Source: an uncultured Gammaproteobacteria bacterium (GTDB lineage: Bacteria; Pseudomonadota; Gammaproteobacteria; Coxiellales; Coxiellaceae). From it: a DNA stretch of 11,776 nucleotides. Below, piece after piece: positions 1 through 8,119 of this stretch. The translations under genes and the position numbers were made by a program. The notes beneath the pieces were generated by a model. The model ran no database searches. It had not been told where the DNA came from and saw only the letters and a list, made by a program, of their open reading frames with translations. Every line of letters begins with the position of its first letter. Positions within the stretch are counted from its first letter, which is position 1. The stretch is taken from positions 1 through 11,776 of the forward strand of contig CAIQCE010000150.1 of the NCBI GenBank assembly GCA_903870185.1, given 5' to 3'.

Positions 1-405
1 TGGTGATTGTTTTTTATTTTCATAATTTGAAATGCTAGATGCTGAAATATTTAAAAACCCACCAAATTCTTGATTGGTTAATTCTCTTGATTTTTTAATT
101 TCACGTATATCTTTTGGAAAAATTCTATCAATTTTTATCTTTGATTGCTTTATCAGTTTTTGTATAAATGCTAGATCATAAAAAATCAACAAGCTCAAAA
201 ATCTCAAAGAAACCCCCGAAGGAATCCTTCTTCCTCGCTCCCAACAAGTTACATTATCAGGTGTTACATGCATTAATTTTGCAAATTGTTTACGGTTGAG
301 CCCCAATAATCTTCGTATTAAATAAATCACCTCAGGTGGAAATTCATAAATGGGAGGAAAATCTCGATTTTCAGGCTTATTTATTTTTCGAAATACAAAG
401 GTCAT
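1..405 (-). CDS. Tandem helix-turn-helix (XRE-type) transcriptional regulator, 3' end cut by window edge
   Basis: The frame is open from the ATG at 405 down to base 1 (135 codons, no stop), so the C-terminus is missing. Two XRE-like DNA-binding segments are visible. The first, about residues 22-75, carries RKQFAKLMHVTP followed by VTCWERGRRIPSG, the recognition-helix pattern of HigA/YiaG-type helix-turn-helix domains. The second, from about residue 99, carries ELTNQEFGGFLNIS and ISNYENKK and runs into the edge. Between them is a Lys/Ile-rich linker. The likely role is sequence-specific DNA binding as a repressor or antitoxin-like regulator; the target is unknown. The start lies 13 bases after the stop of the giant gene on the same strand, and no good Shine-Dalgarno sequence precedes it (AAAATCCTAA), so translation may depend on the upstream gene. 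The family call is from motifs; the regulatory target is not inferable. Confidence 0.8.
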   Translation of the reverse strand, partial: MTFVFRKINKPENRDFPPIYEFPPEVIYLIRRLLGLNRKQFAKLMHVTPDNVTCWERGRRIPSGVSLRFLSLLIFYDLAFIQKLIKQSKIKIDRIFPKDIREIKKSRELTNQEFGGFLNISASSISNYENKKQSP

Positions 406-418
406 TTAGGATTTTCAA

Positions 419-3400
419 TTAAAATGATACGGCAACTTGTCCTGGCATTGTAGAAAGCGGTCCAGTCTGACTTTCAGCCGCTTCTGCTAAACTAACCTGC
501 AATGATCTTCTGGTGCGTGAATCAGCCGCACTACGTGCTGCACTGCCACTGCCAATTGGATTTGAAAACATTCCAGCAGAACTAACAGAGCCTCCAGAAG
601 AACCACTACCTGCACTAGAGCCAGCAGAAGAACTGCCCATGCTGGAACCAGAAGCAGGAGCAGTTCCGCCTACCAATCGAGCAGAAGCACCTCTTGGTGC
701 TGAAGTAGGAACAGCGGTTCGCCCAGATGCAACCGCACTAACTACACCTTGTGAACAACTGGTTCCAGCAGCAGCTCCAGTATTGCTAGCGGCATGCAAA
801 GGATTAGTGGTTGAAGCAGGTGTCATTCCATTTAATCCTGGTTCTGCTTTAGATTCTCCATTATTAATAGGCAACCCAAAAACTTGCCCAAAACGGGCTG
901 ATGGACGACTTTTCACACGAACCCCTAGTTGATCTGCTTTCGCATCTCTCCAACTTCGCAACAGTATCAATGCCTTTTCAATCGGTTTTTGTCCACTTGA
1001 ACAACGTGACATTTTATTTAATTGATTAACCAAGCTTGAGATTTTCTCAGTACGCGCGGTTTTGATTTTTTCAGATGCTTTTGGATTAAACGATTCCACA
1101 AACTCTAACACCATAATGTAATCACTGATTACTGCAGTAGAATCTAATTTGTATTCTTTGAATCGTCTCAACAACTCATCTAAAACATCCGGCTCAAATA
1201 ATGCAAACATCATCTCATTTTCCATCTGCATCATTTTATGACCCTCTTCAGCTAGAGGAGGCGCTGTAAATCCTGTTTGCCCACATCGACGTTGTTGAGT
1301 ACGCCTGAAACATAACCAATCAAAAAATGAATCCGTGTCAGTAATTCGAGACAAGGCGATAATAACTCGCTTATGCAATTGATTTAAATCATAAGGTAAA
1401 TGACGATGAGGATCTGGTAAGCAAGCATCTGCTAACCCACATGACATTATGGATAAAAATTTAGTCCAACAGGAACGAGTGACTAACGCATTGTAGAGCT
1501 CAAGTTTAACATCAACTCCCATTTTAGCTAAATCGCTGGCCTTTGCCATATGCATTTTAGATCGGAAAATTTGTCGTTGCTTACCTTGAATCATTAATAA
1601 AAGCTTTAGCAAATGTTGTGTTAATTCACCTATAATAATAGCACTTTCATGTGATGAAGGATTATTCAAAGAAATAACTTGAATCAAACTACGAACACAA
1701 TCAGACAACCGTTTTTCTTCAATATTTTTTTCGAATACATTAGCACGTGTTTCAGATTGATACGCATAAAGTGCAACAGCGACCCCAAACCAATGAACAT
1801 CGCTCTGAGTCGCTAAAGTAATTTTATTAAGCTCAATCGCGTCATAAATTCTTGTTAATAATATTTTAAGATCTTCAGCTTTAATGTCAGAATAATCAAT
1901 AGCTTTTTCACTAGCACCTGAACCCGCTTTAACAACAATTGCAGTAGAAGCAGCTACACTCTCATCAGCAATTATACTAGCCGTTACACTACTGCCATCC
2001 GCTGTACTGCTTCCACTATCAACACTATCCTTTCCATCATCAGAGCCCGCATCATCTATCCCGGTGACATTAGGTGCTATTTTATCGATCCCCACTGGAA
2101 CAGGTCCTAATGGCACACGTTTAGCAGGAGGACTTTCTTTTCTAAGTTTAAGAGCAGCACCCGTTGAAGCCGCTAATAATACACCTGATTCAACACCTCC
2201 AATTCGTTTTCGAACTTCATTTATCAGACGCTTAACAGTATCGGGATATCGTTTAAATAATTCTCCTAAAGCATCCATCTCATCAAGCAAATATTGATTC
2301 GATTTTTTCTTAGCAGCTGATTTCACCCGCTTATTATGAATCGCAAGCGCGACCACTGCACTAGTTGCTAAAGCAATTAACCCTGTAATCCCATATTTTT
2401 CCACAAAGCCCACATAATCAATAGGAGGTGTCGGCAATGGCGCAGGCGAAGGTAGAATACAGTTACCCTCAATAGTGAATGCTTGTGTCACCACCACACC
2501 GGCTGGATTCGTTACCGCTATTTGAACTGGAAAAGTACCAAGAGCACAAGGCAAAGCTGCTGAAGTACCACCTGCTAAACAACTTTGCAAATCAGGTAAT
2601 GCCCCACTTGCGACTAAAGTATTTTGTCCGCTGACGACTGCCGTGGAGACATTGACCGCTGTGTTACTCGGACAAGGATTGCTCGGATTTACGGAACTCG
2701 GAACTCGATATTGAACTTGATAAGTTCCTCCCGTCGAACCTGCTTGAACTGCAATAACAGGAGCCGGTAAAGTGACTTGTTGCGTATTCGTAGAAGCTGA
2801 TAATGCAGCGGCATTTACAATACTAAAACTAGGCTGCCCGACTAACGTTTGAGAAGCTTGAGTGAGTCCACCGTGACCGTTGCTATAAAGCACCGTATAC
2901 CCAATGGTTCCAGAGCTCACTGTCGCAGGTGCCAATACATTAATTAAATAATCTCCGGGAGATGTGGAATCCGGTGTTAAAGTGATCCAAGAAGGCAATG
3001 TGCCACCCGCTTGAGAACTGATGATCGAAACGGTGCAAGTATCACCTGCTGTACTACTACATCGAGGCACTCTAAATGAAAGCGGAATCCCAGGATAAAA
3101 AGTTTGTCCTGACAAAGTACCGATTAATGTTAGGCCTGGATCCACAACCGGCATCGTGGTAGTGGCTTGATAACTACGTCCCGTTAAAACTCCTGCTGCA
3201 TCCACTTCAGTCGCAATATAAACTACCGTATAAGAAGCAGAAGAACCCACCCCCTGGCTACCTGCCGGCAAATTGCCCACCGAAGCCCAGCTAAAGCTAT
3301 TGCCTTGAGGTGTAATTGTCATAGGCCAAGGCATGGTATTGCCTGCTACATCTAAAAACCGCAGACTAAATTGCAAACTACCAGAATCCTGGTAATTAAA

Positions 3401-6400
3401 AGTGGGAGAAGATCCACTGATCGGCTGCAGCGGCTGAGCATTGAAAGGTAAGACGGTCCCTTGAGCCGGGAAAGGATGATCCACCAAGCTCAAAGGAAAT
3501 ACAAAACTCAGAGAAGAAGGCGGATTAGACGCTGTAGAATCCACCACCAAAAGCTGCGCAGAAGGCGGAATCCTGGAAGTAGGATCAGCTGTTTCTTGAC
3601 CGCAATTAATGCATTGAGCCACCAGCGTTCCATTACCTGCGAAGACAAAATTACCTCCACCCGAATTGGTAATCGTCACACCCGCTGTTGCGTTAAATTG
3701 ATAAGTACCGGTTCCTATATTCGTCCAATAGGCGTTCACTGGGTGATCCGCCACAATGCTCACCCCTAAGCTTGCGAGAGATACTGACGACCCTTGTCTC
3801 GCTGGCAAAGTTTGCGCGGTTGCTGAGACACTTAATGTGGGATTAACCGTAAACGAATACGTCATAGGTGTTGTTTGAACACCATTATTGGCGATTCTAG
3901 TAATTGTAAATGATCCAATATGTTTAGTAGGGCCCACCAAGATAGGACCGCTAGTGGCGGTTCCCGGAATCACCGTCATATCAGAGGGATACCCAATCAA
4001 AGTATCACTCACCGGCGCTAAACCATCGACCGATACAGCTGGCAGGAAAGTATAACGATAAGCATCTCCGGATCCCGCCGCAGTCAGCGTTTCAGTCACA
4101 AAGGTTAAAGGCGATGCCGCATAATTCACATAATATCGAGCTGTGGTCGAAAGCCCATTATTACTCACGGCTCTCACATCATAATAATTAACCCCAATAC
4201 CACGAGCGACTGTCGTAATCGATCCGGCACCGGTCGTCGCACCAATAGTCGCCGTAATACCTGAGCTGGTGCCGACAACACTAAAACCCACCACCGTCCC
4301 TAAATTCTGATCCGCACAGGAAACTGTAAAAGCTGTGTTGCCCGCTGTAATCGTGGCATTGGTGCCCGTTTGGCAAACAGGCGCTAAAGCCGTTTCAACC
4401 AAAGTCATCGAAGTAGGACCCGTAGTCGTCACCCCATGGGCAGTACAACTGACCCCCACCGCCTTCGCACCGGGCTGCCCATTCGGGAAAGCGGCTACGA
4501 CTGTCACACCACCTGATCCCGTTGCCGTTGTTGAAGTGGTCGAAGGGAATGCCGCTGGGAAAGGCTGATAAGCCCCGCCTACCCAAACCCCCGCCGTAGC
4601 GGCTGTTATTGGATCCCCATCAAGATCTGAACAAGGTGCCGGAATCGTTGCCGGTACTTGTTGCCCCGCAGTCACCATCACCTGGCCCAAACTATTCACC
4701 ACTGAGCTCACTAATTGCGGTGCACGATCTGGAATCGTGACCACAGCGCTGCTATCCACCACCTGATTTCCATAAGGATCTCTTGAGGTCACAGGTATGG
4801 GATAAATGCCTTGAGGACTCGTGCCATATTGAGGAGTAACAGCCAAATAATGACTGTTGTGCCAACTGCCACCCGGTGCACTATAGAGAGTCACTCCCCC
4901 ACTCACCGACACCCAAGCCTGAGGACCGGATACGACAATCGAATCCACATTCGTGGACATCGCCCATTGAGACACAATCACCGGCTGAGCCGTGTTGCTA
5001 ATATCAATCACATATACATTTGAACCCGCACCGATGAACACAATCGTTTGATCATCAGCAGGCACACACATCGTCAACACTGTGCCGATGTTGGAGATTA
5101 ATAGCTGGCTCAGTTGAGTAAAGGAAACTCTGCCAGCGGAGTATGGACCTAGGGAGTAAAGAGTGAGGCCGATGGAGTTTTTGGCATAAACAAGGGTCAC
5201 ACCATCATTCAAGAGAGCGATCTCACCTATTTGTCCAGATGAATCAATAAAAGTATTAGTGGGTGAAATTCCATTACTTGTCGGAATTGGGTAAACAAAA
5301 AAATTAGATGCTGATGCATCCCTTGCCATAAATGCATCTGATTTAACAATTGAATGTCCAGTACCCACATCTACTGAAGAAGTACATGCTGAATTGAAAG
5401 GCTGTGCAGGGTCTACCAAAGAAGAAATATTTACAAAATTGGCTTTAATATTTCCTGTTTGCCAATAGATCATGGTGTTGCAACGGGTAAAACCTGTTCC
5501 CGGAATACTACTTGAAAGAACCTGTCTAGAATAAGTGTAACCGCCAGATCCATTTGGAATCTGGGTTAAGAGTGTTAAATTACTCTGTGAATAAATATAA
5601 TCATCAACTAAAGTAATAACCACTTGTTTTGGGTTAATAGGCATAATACTCAGAGCACTAGGATCAAAGTAGACAGCTGACATATTATATGTCGCAATGA
5701 CTGCCCCTGTGTTTCTATTGACTAAATTAAACACTGTTACAGGTGTAATAGTGAATGGAATTTGCTGCTGATTCGGTGCTATCACAAACATGGTTGTGTT
5801 ATCAGTATTCAAAGCCAAATAAGCACTTGCAGGTCCTGGAGGAATCAAAGCTGTTTGAGATAACACCGCACCTGTTATTGGACTTAAAGTTACTTGGATA
5901 TTGGGTGAAGGTGATTGAGCTGTACGAGTGATAGCGTATCCGCCCTGACTTCGATCTAAAGACACCAATCTTCCAAAAGCCTGAGTGGTTGAACCTACTG
6001 ATGCTGTGAAAGCCGAAAATGCAGACCCAAGTTGTTGCATAGGCAATGCAGAGACAGAATCTGCAAACGTAAAAGAAGCAGAGCTTGAGCCCCCCCCTGT
6101 CGTAGCCGTCACCTTGACTGTACTAGAACCAATGGCCGATTGAGGCGGATTTTCAGTTAAAATACCTGCTGCTGCGAGATCAGCCCCTCCATCCATAATC
6201 AAAGTATAATCACCAACAGGACTTGTAACTTGCATAATAATACGACCAATTCCATCCCAATAATGTCGAGGCACATCATTAGACCTGAAGGTATTTATAA
6301 AAAAACCATTCGGAACCACCGTTTTAAAATATTGCGATAACTTGAGCTCAGCTAGCAGCGAAGGAAAAACAGGATTCACATCCGTGCCATAAACATAAGT

Positions 6401-7864
6401 CTGAGTACCTACTTGAGTGAGGCGATTGCCATCAAAGTCTAAGAGTAAAAAATCTCCATTACTGTTGGTGTCAGGTGGAAGTATATGATTCAAGACTGGA
6501 AGATTGGCTGTATAATTCACTATATAAAAACCGCTTCCATCTCCCGCATACATTAATCCCGGAACCTGAGGTGACCATACAATATCAAAAATAGGGAGCG
6601 GTAAAGAAGAACTGGACTGAGATAAGTCTGTTACGTTTAAAGGATTAGTCATTATTTGATGGAACTCTAATCCTTGATAAGTTGCACAAGCAACCACTAA
6701 ATCGCTGGAAACATCACAATCATAATATTGATTGTTGCCTGCTAAAGTATAAGCATAAGAACGAAATACTGAGGGAGCGCTCGGATTAGTGATGTTAACA
6801 AATAATAATTGGCTAGCCTGGGTATTAGTCTTGGTGGTTAGAATCACTGCCACATTGGCATTTGGAACCACTTCCATTTTATAAATCGTCTGATTAGAAA
6901 CAATCGGCAAGACCCCAACCTGAGTCAAAGTCAATTGGCTCGTTAATTGATAAAGTCCATAGGCAGTGGTATTACCTGAGACTCCACTGGCATGAATATA
7001 ACCACCTGCATTAACTACCACACTACCACCCAAAACGAAGGGGGGTAATCCTGCAGTCGGCACTAAAGTAGCCGTGCCTATCGCTGTTGGCGCTTGCCCT
7101 TGGGGCATATTCATAACAGTTACAGTATCTTTAAAGAAATAACCTGCATTGCCATTACGAAAAAAATTACTTGCCTTTCTACCAGGCATTTGATTTTGAT
7201 AAATATCATATGGGAGACTAGCCGAAGCATACCCACTGACTCCAAAAGGAGCAATCGTGAAATTCAGCACGGGGTTATTTACAAAAGTTTTATAGGCAGC
7301 CACCGCATTACCAAATTGATCTGTCGCCACCAAAGTTGGCTGTTGATATCCTGTAAAAGGGAAAAGTGCTCTGGGAATAATCACACTTTGATTTTGCAAA
7401 GGATACAAAGTGATCGACTGCATGGTCGCTGTACCAGTGGCAGGGTTCACTGCACTCACGCTCACCGTACCCGCCTGCAGACCCCTCCCACGCAAGTATG
7501 AAGCGGGCTCCTCACTTTCAATAGGCGGCTCTAAGAAAGCACCCGTTAAATCAGCTGCTGCGCCCTTCCAATCACGAGCTTTTCCTAAACCCAAAGCGGC
7601 ATGCACACTTAAAGGAGCATCAGGAGGCATAGAGGAAGGTGTACTGATAAATAATTCACCTGCTGCTTTGACAGGAGCAACAGGAGCATGAGCAGTCATT
7701 GAAAATCGATAAGAGACAGCAGAGCCTTGTGCTTCAGGTGCAGGCAAATATCCTGCTCCTCTTAAAGCATGATGGGTATCATTACGACCATCCCACTTTC
7801 CCTGTAGTCCAAAAACTCCTGTTATTAATCTGGCCGCCCATGCTACGAGAGTGGGCATTGGCAT
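419..7864 (-). CDS. Giant single-pass membrane protein with Ig-like and LVIVD-type propeller repeats and an unknown cytoplasmic region
   Basis: A protein of about 2481 residues from the ATG at 7864, which sits 10 bases after TAGGAG; a TTG two codons upstream is the alternative start, and an in-frame TAA lies at 7883-7885. In order: an unrecognised N-terminus (1-125); an Ig-like stretch (126-200); a beta-propeller-like region (265-530) with LVIVD-like units such as LLFVNITNPSAP; an Ig-like stretch (545-605); a second propeller-like region to about 1000 with VYVIDISNTAQPVIV; Ig/cadherin-like domains (1015-1800) with CSDLDGDPIT and LPSWITLTPD, typical of He_PIG-type folds; a Pro-rich linker; one transmembrane helix (1824-1842); then basic HNKRVKSAAKKK. 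About 640 charged, helix-rich residues with an acidic Ser/Asp linker (1935-1965) and a Ser/Gly/Ala tail (2350-2450) follow and match nothing I know. There is no clear signal peptide, although residues 5-21 are weakly hydrophobic. A surface or periplasmic adhesion/interaction role is inferred. Confidence 0.85.
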   Translation of the reverse strand: MPMPTLVAWAARLITGVFGLQGKWDGRNDTHHALRGAGYLPAPEAQGSAVSYRFSMTAHAPVAPVKAAGELFISTPSSMPPDAPLSVHAALGLGKARDWKGAAADLTGAFLEPPIESEEPASYLRGRGLQAGTVSVSAVNPATGTATMQSITLYPLQNQSVIIPRALFPFTGYQQPTLVATDQFGNAVAAYKTFVNNPVLNFTIAPFGVSGYASASLPYDIYQNQMPGRKASNFFRNGNAGYFFKDTVTVMNMPQGQAPTAIGTATLVPTAGLPPFVLGGSVVVNAGGYIHASGVSGNTTAYGLYQLTSQLTLTQVGVLPIVSNQTIYKMEVVPNANVAVILTTKTNTQASQLLFVNITNPSAPSVFRSYAYTLAGNNQYYDCDVSSDLVVACATYQGLEFHQIMTNPLNVTDLSQSSSSLPLPIFDIVWSPQVPGLMYAGDGSGFYIVNYTANLPVLNHILPPDTNSNGDFLLLDFDGNRLTQVGTQTYVYGTDVNPVFPSLLAELKLSQYFKTVVPNGFFINTFRSNDVPRHYWDGIGRIIMQVTSPVGDYTLIMDGGADLAAAGILTENPPQSAIGSSTVKVTATTGGGSSSASFTFADSVSALPMQQLGSAFSAFTASVGSTTQAFGRLVSLDRSQGGYAITRTAQSPSPNIQVTLSPITGAVLSQTALIPPGPASAYLALNTDNTTMFVIAPNQQQIPFTITPVTVFNLVNRNTGAVIATYNMSAVYFDPSALSIMPINPKQVVITLVDDYIYSQSNLTLLTQIPNGSGGYTYSRQVLSSSIPGTGFTRCNTMIYWQTGNIKANFVNISSLVDPAQPFNSACTSSVDVGTGHSIVKSDAFMARDASASNFFVYPIPTSNGISPTNTFIDSSGQIGEIALLNDGVTLVYAKNSIGLTLYSLGPYSAGRVSFTQLSQLLISNIGTVLTMCVPADDQTIVFIGAGSNVYVIDISNTAQPVIVSQWAMSTNVDSIVVSGPQAWVSVSGGVTLYSAPGGSWHNSHYLAVTPQYGTSPQGIYPIPVTSRDPYGNQVVDSSAVVTIPDRAPQLVSSVVNSLGQVMVTAGQQVPATIPAPCSDLDGDPITAATAGVWVGGAYQPFPAAFPSTTSTTATGSGGVTVVAAFPNGQPGAKAVGVSCTAHGVTTTGPTSMTLVETALAPVCQTGTNATITAGNTAFTVSCADQNLGTVVGFSVVGTSSGITATIGATTGAGSITTVARGIGVNYYDVRAVSNNGLSTTARYYVNYAASPLTFVTETLTAAGSGDAYRYTFLPAVSVDGLAPVSDTLIGYPSDMTVIPGTATSGPILVGPTKHIGSFTITRIANNGVQTTPMTYSFTVNPTLSVSATAQTLPARQGSSVSLASLGVSIVADHPVNAYWTNIGTGTYQFNATAGVTITNSGGGNFVFAGNGTLVAQCINCGQETADPTSRIPPSAQLLVVDSTASNPPSSLSFVFPLSLVDHPFPAQGTVLPFNAQPLQPISGSSPTFNYQDSGSLQFSLRFLDVAGNTMPWPMTITPQGNSFSWASVGNLPAGSQGVGSSASYTVVYIATEVDAAGVLTGRSYQATTTMPVVDPGLTLIGTLSGQTFYPGIPLSFRVPRCSSTAGDTCTVSIISSQAGGTLPSWITLTPDSTSPGDYLINVLAPATVSSGTIGYTVLYSNGHGGLTQASQTLVGQPSFSIVNAAALSASTNTQQVTLPAPVIAVQAGSTGGTYQVQYRVPSSVNPSNPCPSNTAVNVSTAVVSGQNTLVASGALPDLQSCLAGGTSAALPCALGTFPVQIAVTNPAGVVVTQAFTIEGNCILPSPAPLPTPPIDYVGFVEKYGITGLIALATSAVVALAIHNKRVKSAAKKKSNQYLLDEMDALGELFKRYPDTVKRLINEVRKRIGGVESGVLLAASTGAALKLRKESPPAKRVPLGPVPVGIDKIAPNVTGIDDAGSDDGKDSVDSGSSTADGSSVTASIIADESVAASTAIVVKAGSGASEKAIDYSDIKAEDLKILLTRIYDAIELNKITLATQSDVHWFGVAVALYAYQSETRANVFEKNIEEKRLSDCVRSLIQVISLNNPSSHESAIIIGELTQHLLKLLLMIQGKQRQIFRSKMHMAKASDLAKMGVDVKLELYNALVTRSCWTKFLSIMSCGLADACLPDPHRHLPYDLNQLHKRVIIALSRITDTDSFFDWLCFRRTQQRRCGQTGFTAPPLAEEGHKMMQMENEMMFALFEPDVLDELLRRFKEYKLDSTAVISDYIMVLEFVESFNPKASEKIKTARTEKISSLVNQLNKMSRCSSGQKPIEKALILLRSWRDAKADQLGVRVKSRPSARFGQVFGLPINNGESKAEPGLNGMTPASTTNPLHAASNTGAAAGTSCSQGVVSAVASGRTAVPTSAPRGASARLVGGTAPASGSSMGSSSAGSSAGSGSSGGSVSSAGMFSNPIGSGSAARSAADSRTRRSLQVSLAEAAESQTGPLSTMPGQVAVSF
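6090..6097 (-). repeat. G8 homopolymer tract inside the giant membrane-protein gene
   Basis: Eight consecutive C on the plus strand, read as eight G on the coding strand. It encodes the Gly triplet within TTGGGSSS at about residues 590-592, at an Ig-like domain end. A slip of one base would move translation out of frame and remove about 76% of the protein, including the membrane anchor. Poly-G runs of this length are known switches of surface-protein expression in other bacteria; here the role is inferred from length and position only. Confidence 0.6.
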
Positions 7865-7874
7865 TTTCAAAATG

Positions 7875-7880
7875 CTCCTA
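7875..7880 (-). promoter_or_regulatory. Ribosome binding site of the giant gene, overlapping the stop of a short upstream ORF
   Basis: TAGGAG on the minus strand lies 10 bases before the ATG at 7864 and 4 bases before the TTG at 7870. The spacing favours the ATG. The TAG at the start of this motif is also the stop codon of a 29-codon ORF, so ribosomes ending that ORF would be placed on the giant gene's start region. Confidence 0.6.
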
Positions 7881-7967
7881 GTTTAACTCTTGGTTGGTCG
7901 AACTACCAACCGGTTGCTTATTGATTTGTGCCGATTCTAACATTTTCTCGAAAGAAACATGAGTCAT
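7878..7967 (-). CDS. Possible 29-residue leader peptide or gene remnant upstream of the giant gene
   Basis: A short ORF from the ATG at 7967 to a TAG at 7878-7880; an in-frame GTG at 7994 would give 38 residues. The peptide begins MTHVSFEKMLESAQ and ends SSTNQELN. It is mostly polar, has no recognised motif and only a weak upstream purine stretch (AAGTGA). Its stop codon overlaps the ribosome binding site of the giant gene, which is the arrangement of translational coupling. It could instead be the surviving 3' end of a decayed gene; I do not recognise a family. The reading frame is certain, translation is not. Confidence 0.3.
   Translation of the reverse strand: MTHVSFEKMLESAQINKQPVGSSTNQELN
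7892..7911. repeat. Inverted repeat / hairpin with a third matching arm in the leader of the giant gene
   Basis: GGTTGGT (7892-7898) and ACCAACC (7905-7911) are perfect 7-base complements separated by 6 bases. The second arm is also part of a 10-base palindrome, CAACCGGTTG (7907-7916), so a third GGTTG arm can compete for pairing. In the minus-strand transcript the hairpin ends 11 bases before TAGGAG. No T-run follows on either strand, so it does not look like an intrinsic terminator. It may be a leader RNA structure or an operator; that is inference. Confidence 0.45.
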
Positions 7968-7994
7968 TTTTGCAATCACTTTAAACAACAGCAC

Positions 7995-8023
7995 AATATT
8001 TAATCATCTATTAATCTTGCCAA
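7995..8023 (-). promoter_or_regulatory. Candidate sigma70-type promoter for the giant gene
   Basis: On the minus strand TTGGCA (8023-8018, 5 of 6 to the -35 consensus) is followed after exactly 17 bases by AATATT (8000-7995, 4 of 6 to the -10 consensus). Transcription would begin near 7988, just ahead of the short ORF ATG at 7967, giving a leader of about 125 bases before the giant gene. A second candidate with similar score (TTTACA, 17 bases, TATAGG) lies further upstream at about 8099-8071. AT-rich DNA gives many chance matches. Confidence 0.3.
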
Positions 8024-8105
8024 GTTCAAATCGTAACAAACCTACCTTAAGGGGTAATTAAACAAGCCTATAGAACTTATAAAAAATGTTGTAAAATCAG
8101 ATTAT

Positions 8106-8114
8106 AAAGAGGAA
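8106..8114 (+). promoter_or_regulatory. Ribosome binding site of the EamA-type transporter gene
   Basis: AAAGAGGAA ends 5 bases before the ATG at 8120 and is a good Shine-Dalgarno match, which fixes the transporter start. No convincing promoter was found upstream; a TAAAAT at 8092-8097 could be a -10 element but has no good -35 partner. Confidence 0.7.
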
Positions 8115-8119
8115 TTAAG

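Noticed and set aside
513..932. Plus-strand ORF of 139 codons opposite the C-terminal tail of the giant gene
   Set aside because: Its Pro/Glu/Ala-rich sequence is the antisense of the Ser/Gly/Ala low-complexity tail; no ribosome site and no recognisable domain.
3461..5023. Several plus-strand ORFs and a small minus-strand ORF within the Ig-like region
   Set aside because: The Arg/His/Ser-rich compositions are typical of out-of-frame readings of a GC-richer coding stretch.
7094..7691. Two overlapping plus-strand ORFs opposite the N-terminal part of the giant gene
   Set aside because: They are antisense to a clearly coding frame, have no family features and no ribosome binding sites.
8005..8060. 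Short minus-strand reading frame ending GLLRFELGKINR before a TGA at about 8005
   Set aside because: Too short, no start or ribosome site, and it covers the candidate promoter; a gene remnant cannot be shown from this alone.
8058..8097. Promoter for the transporter gene
   Set aside because: Several AT-rich -10-like hexamers (TATAAA, TAAAAT) exist, but none has a credible -35 at 16-18 bases.
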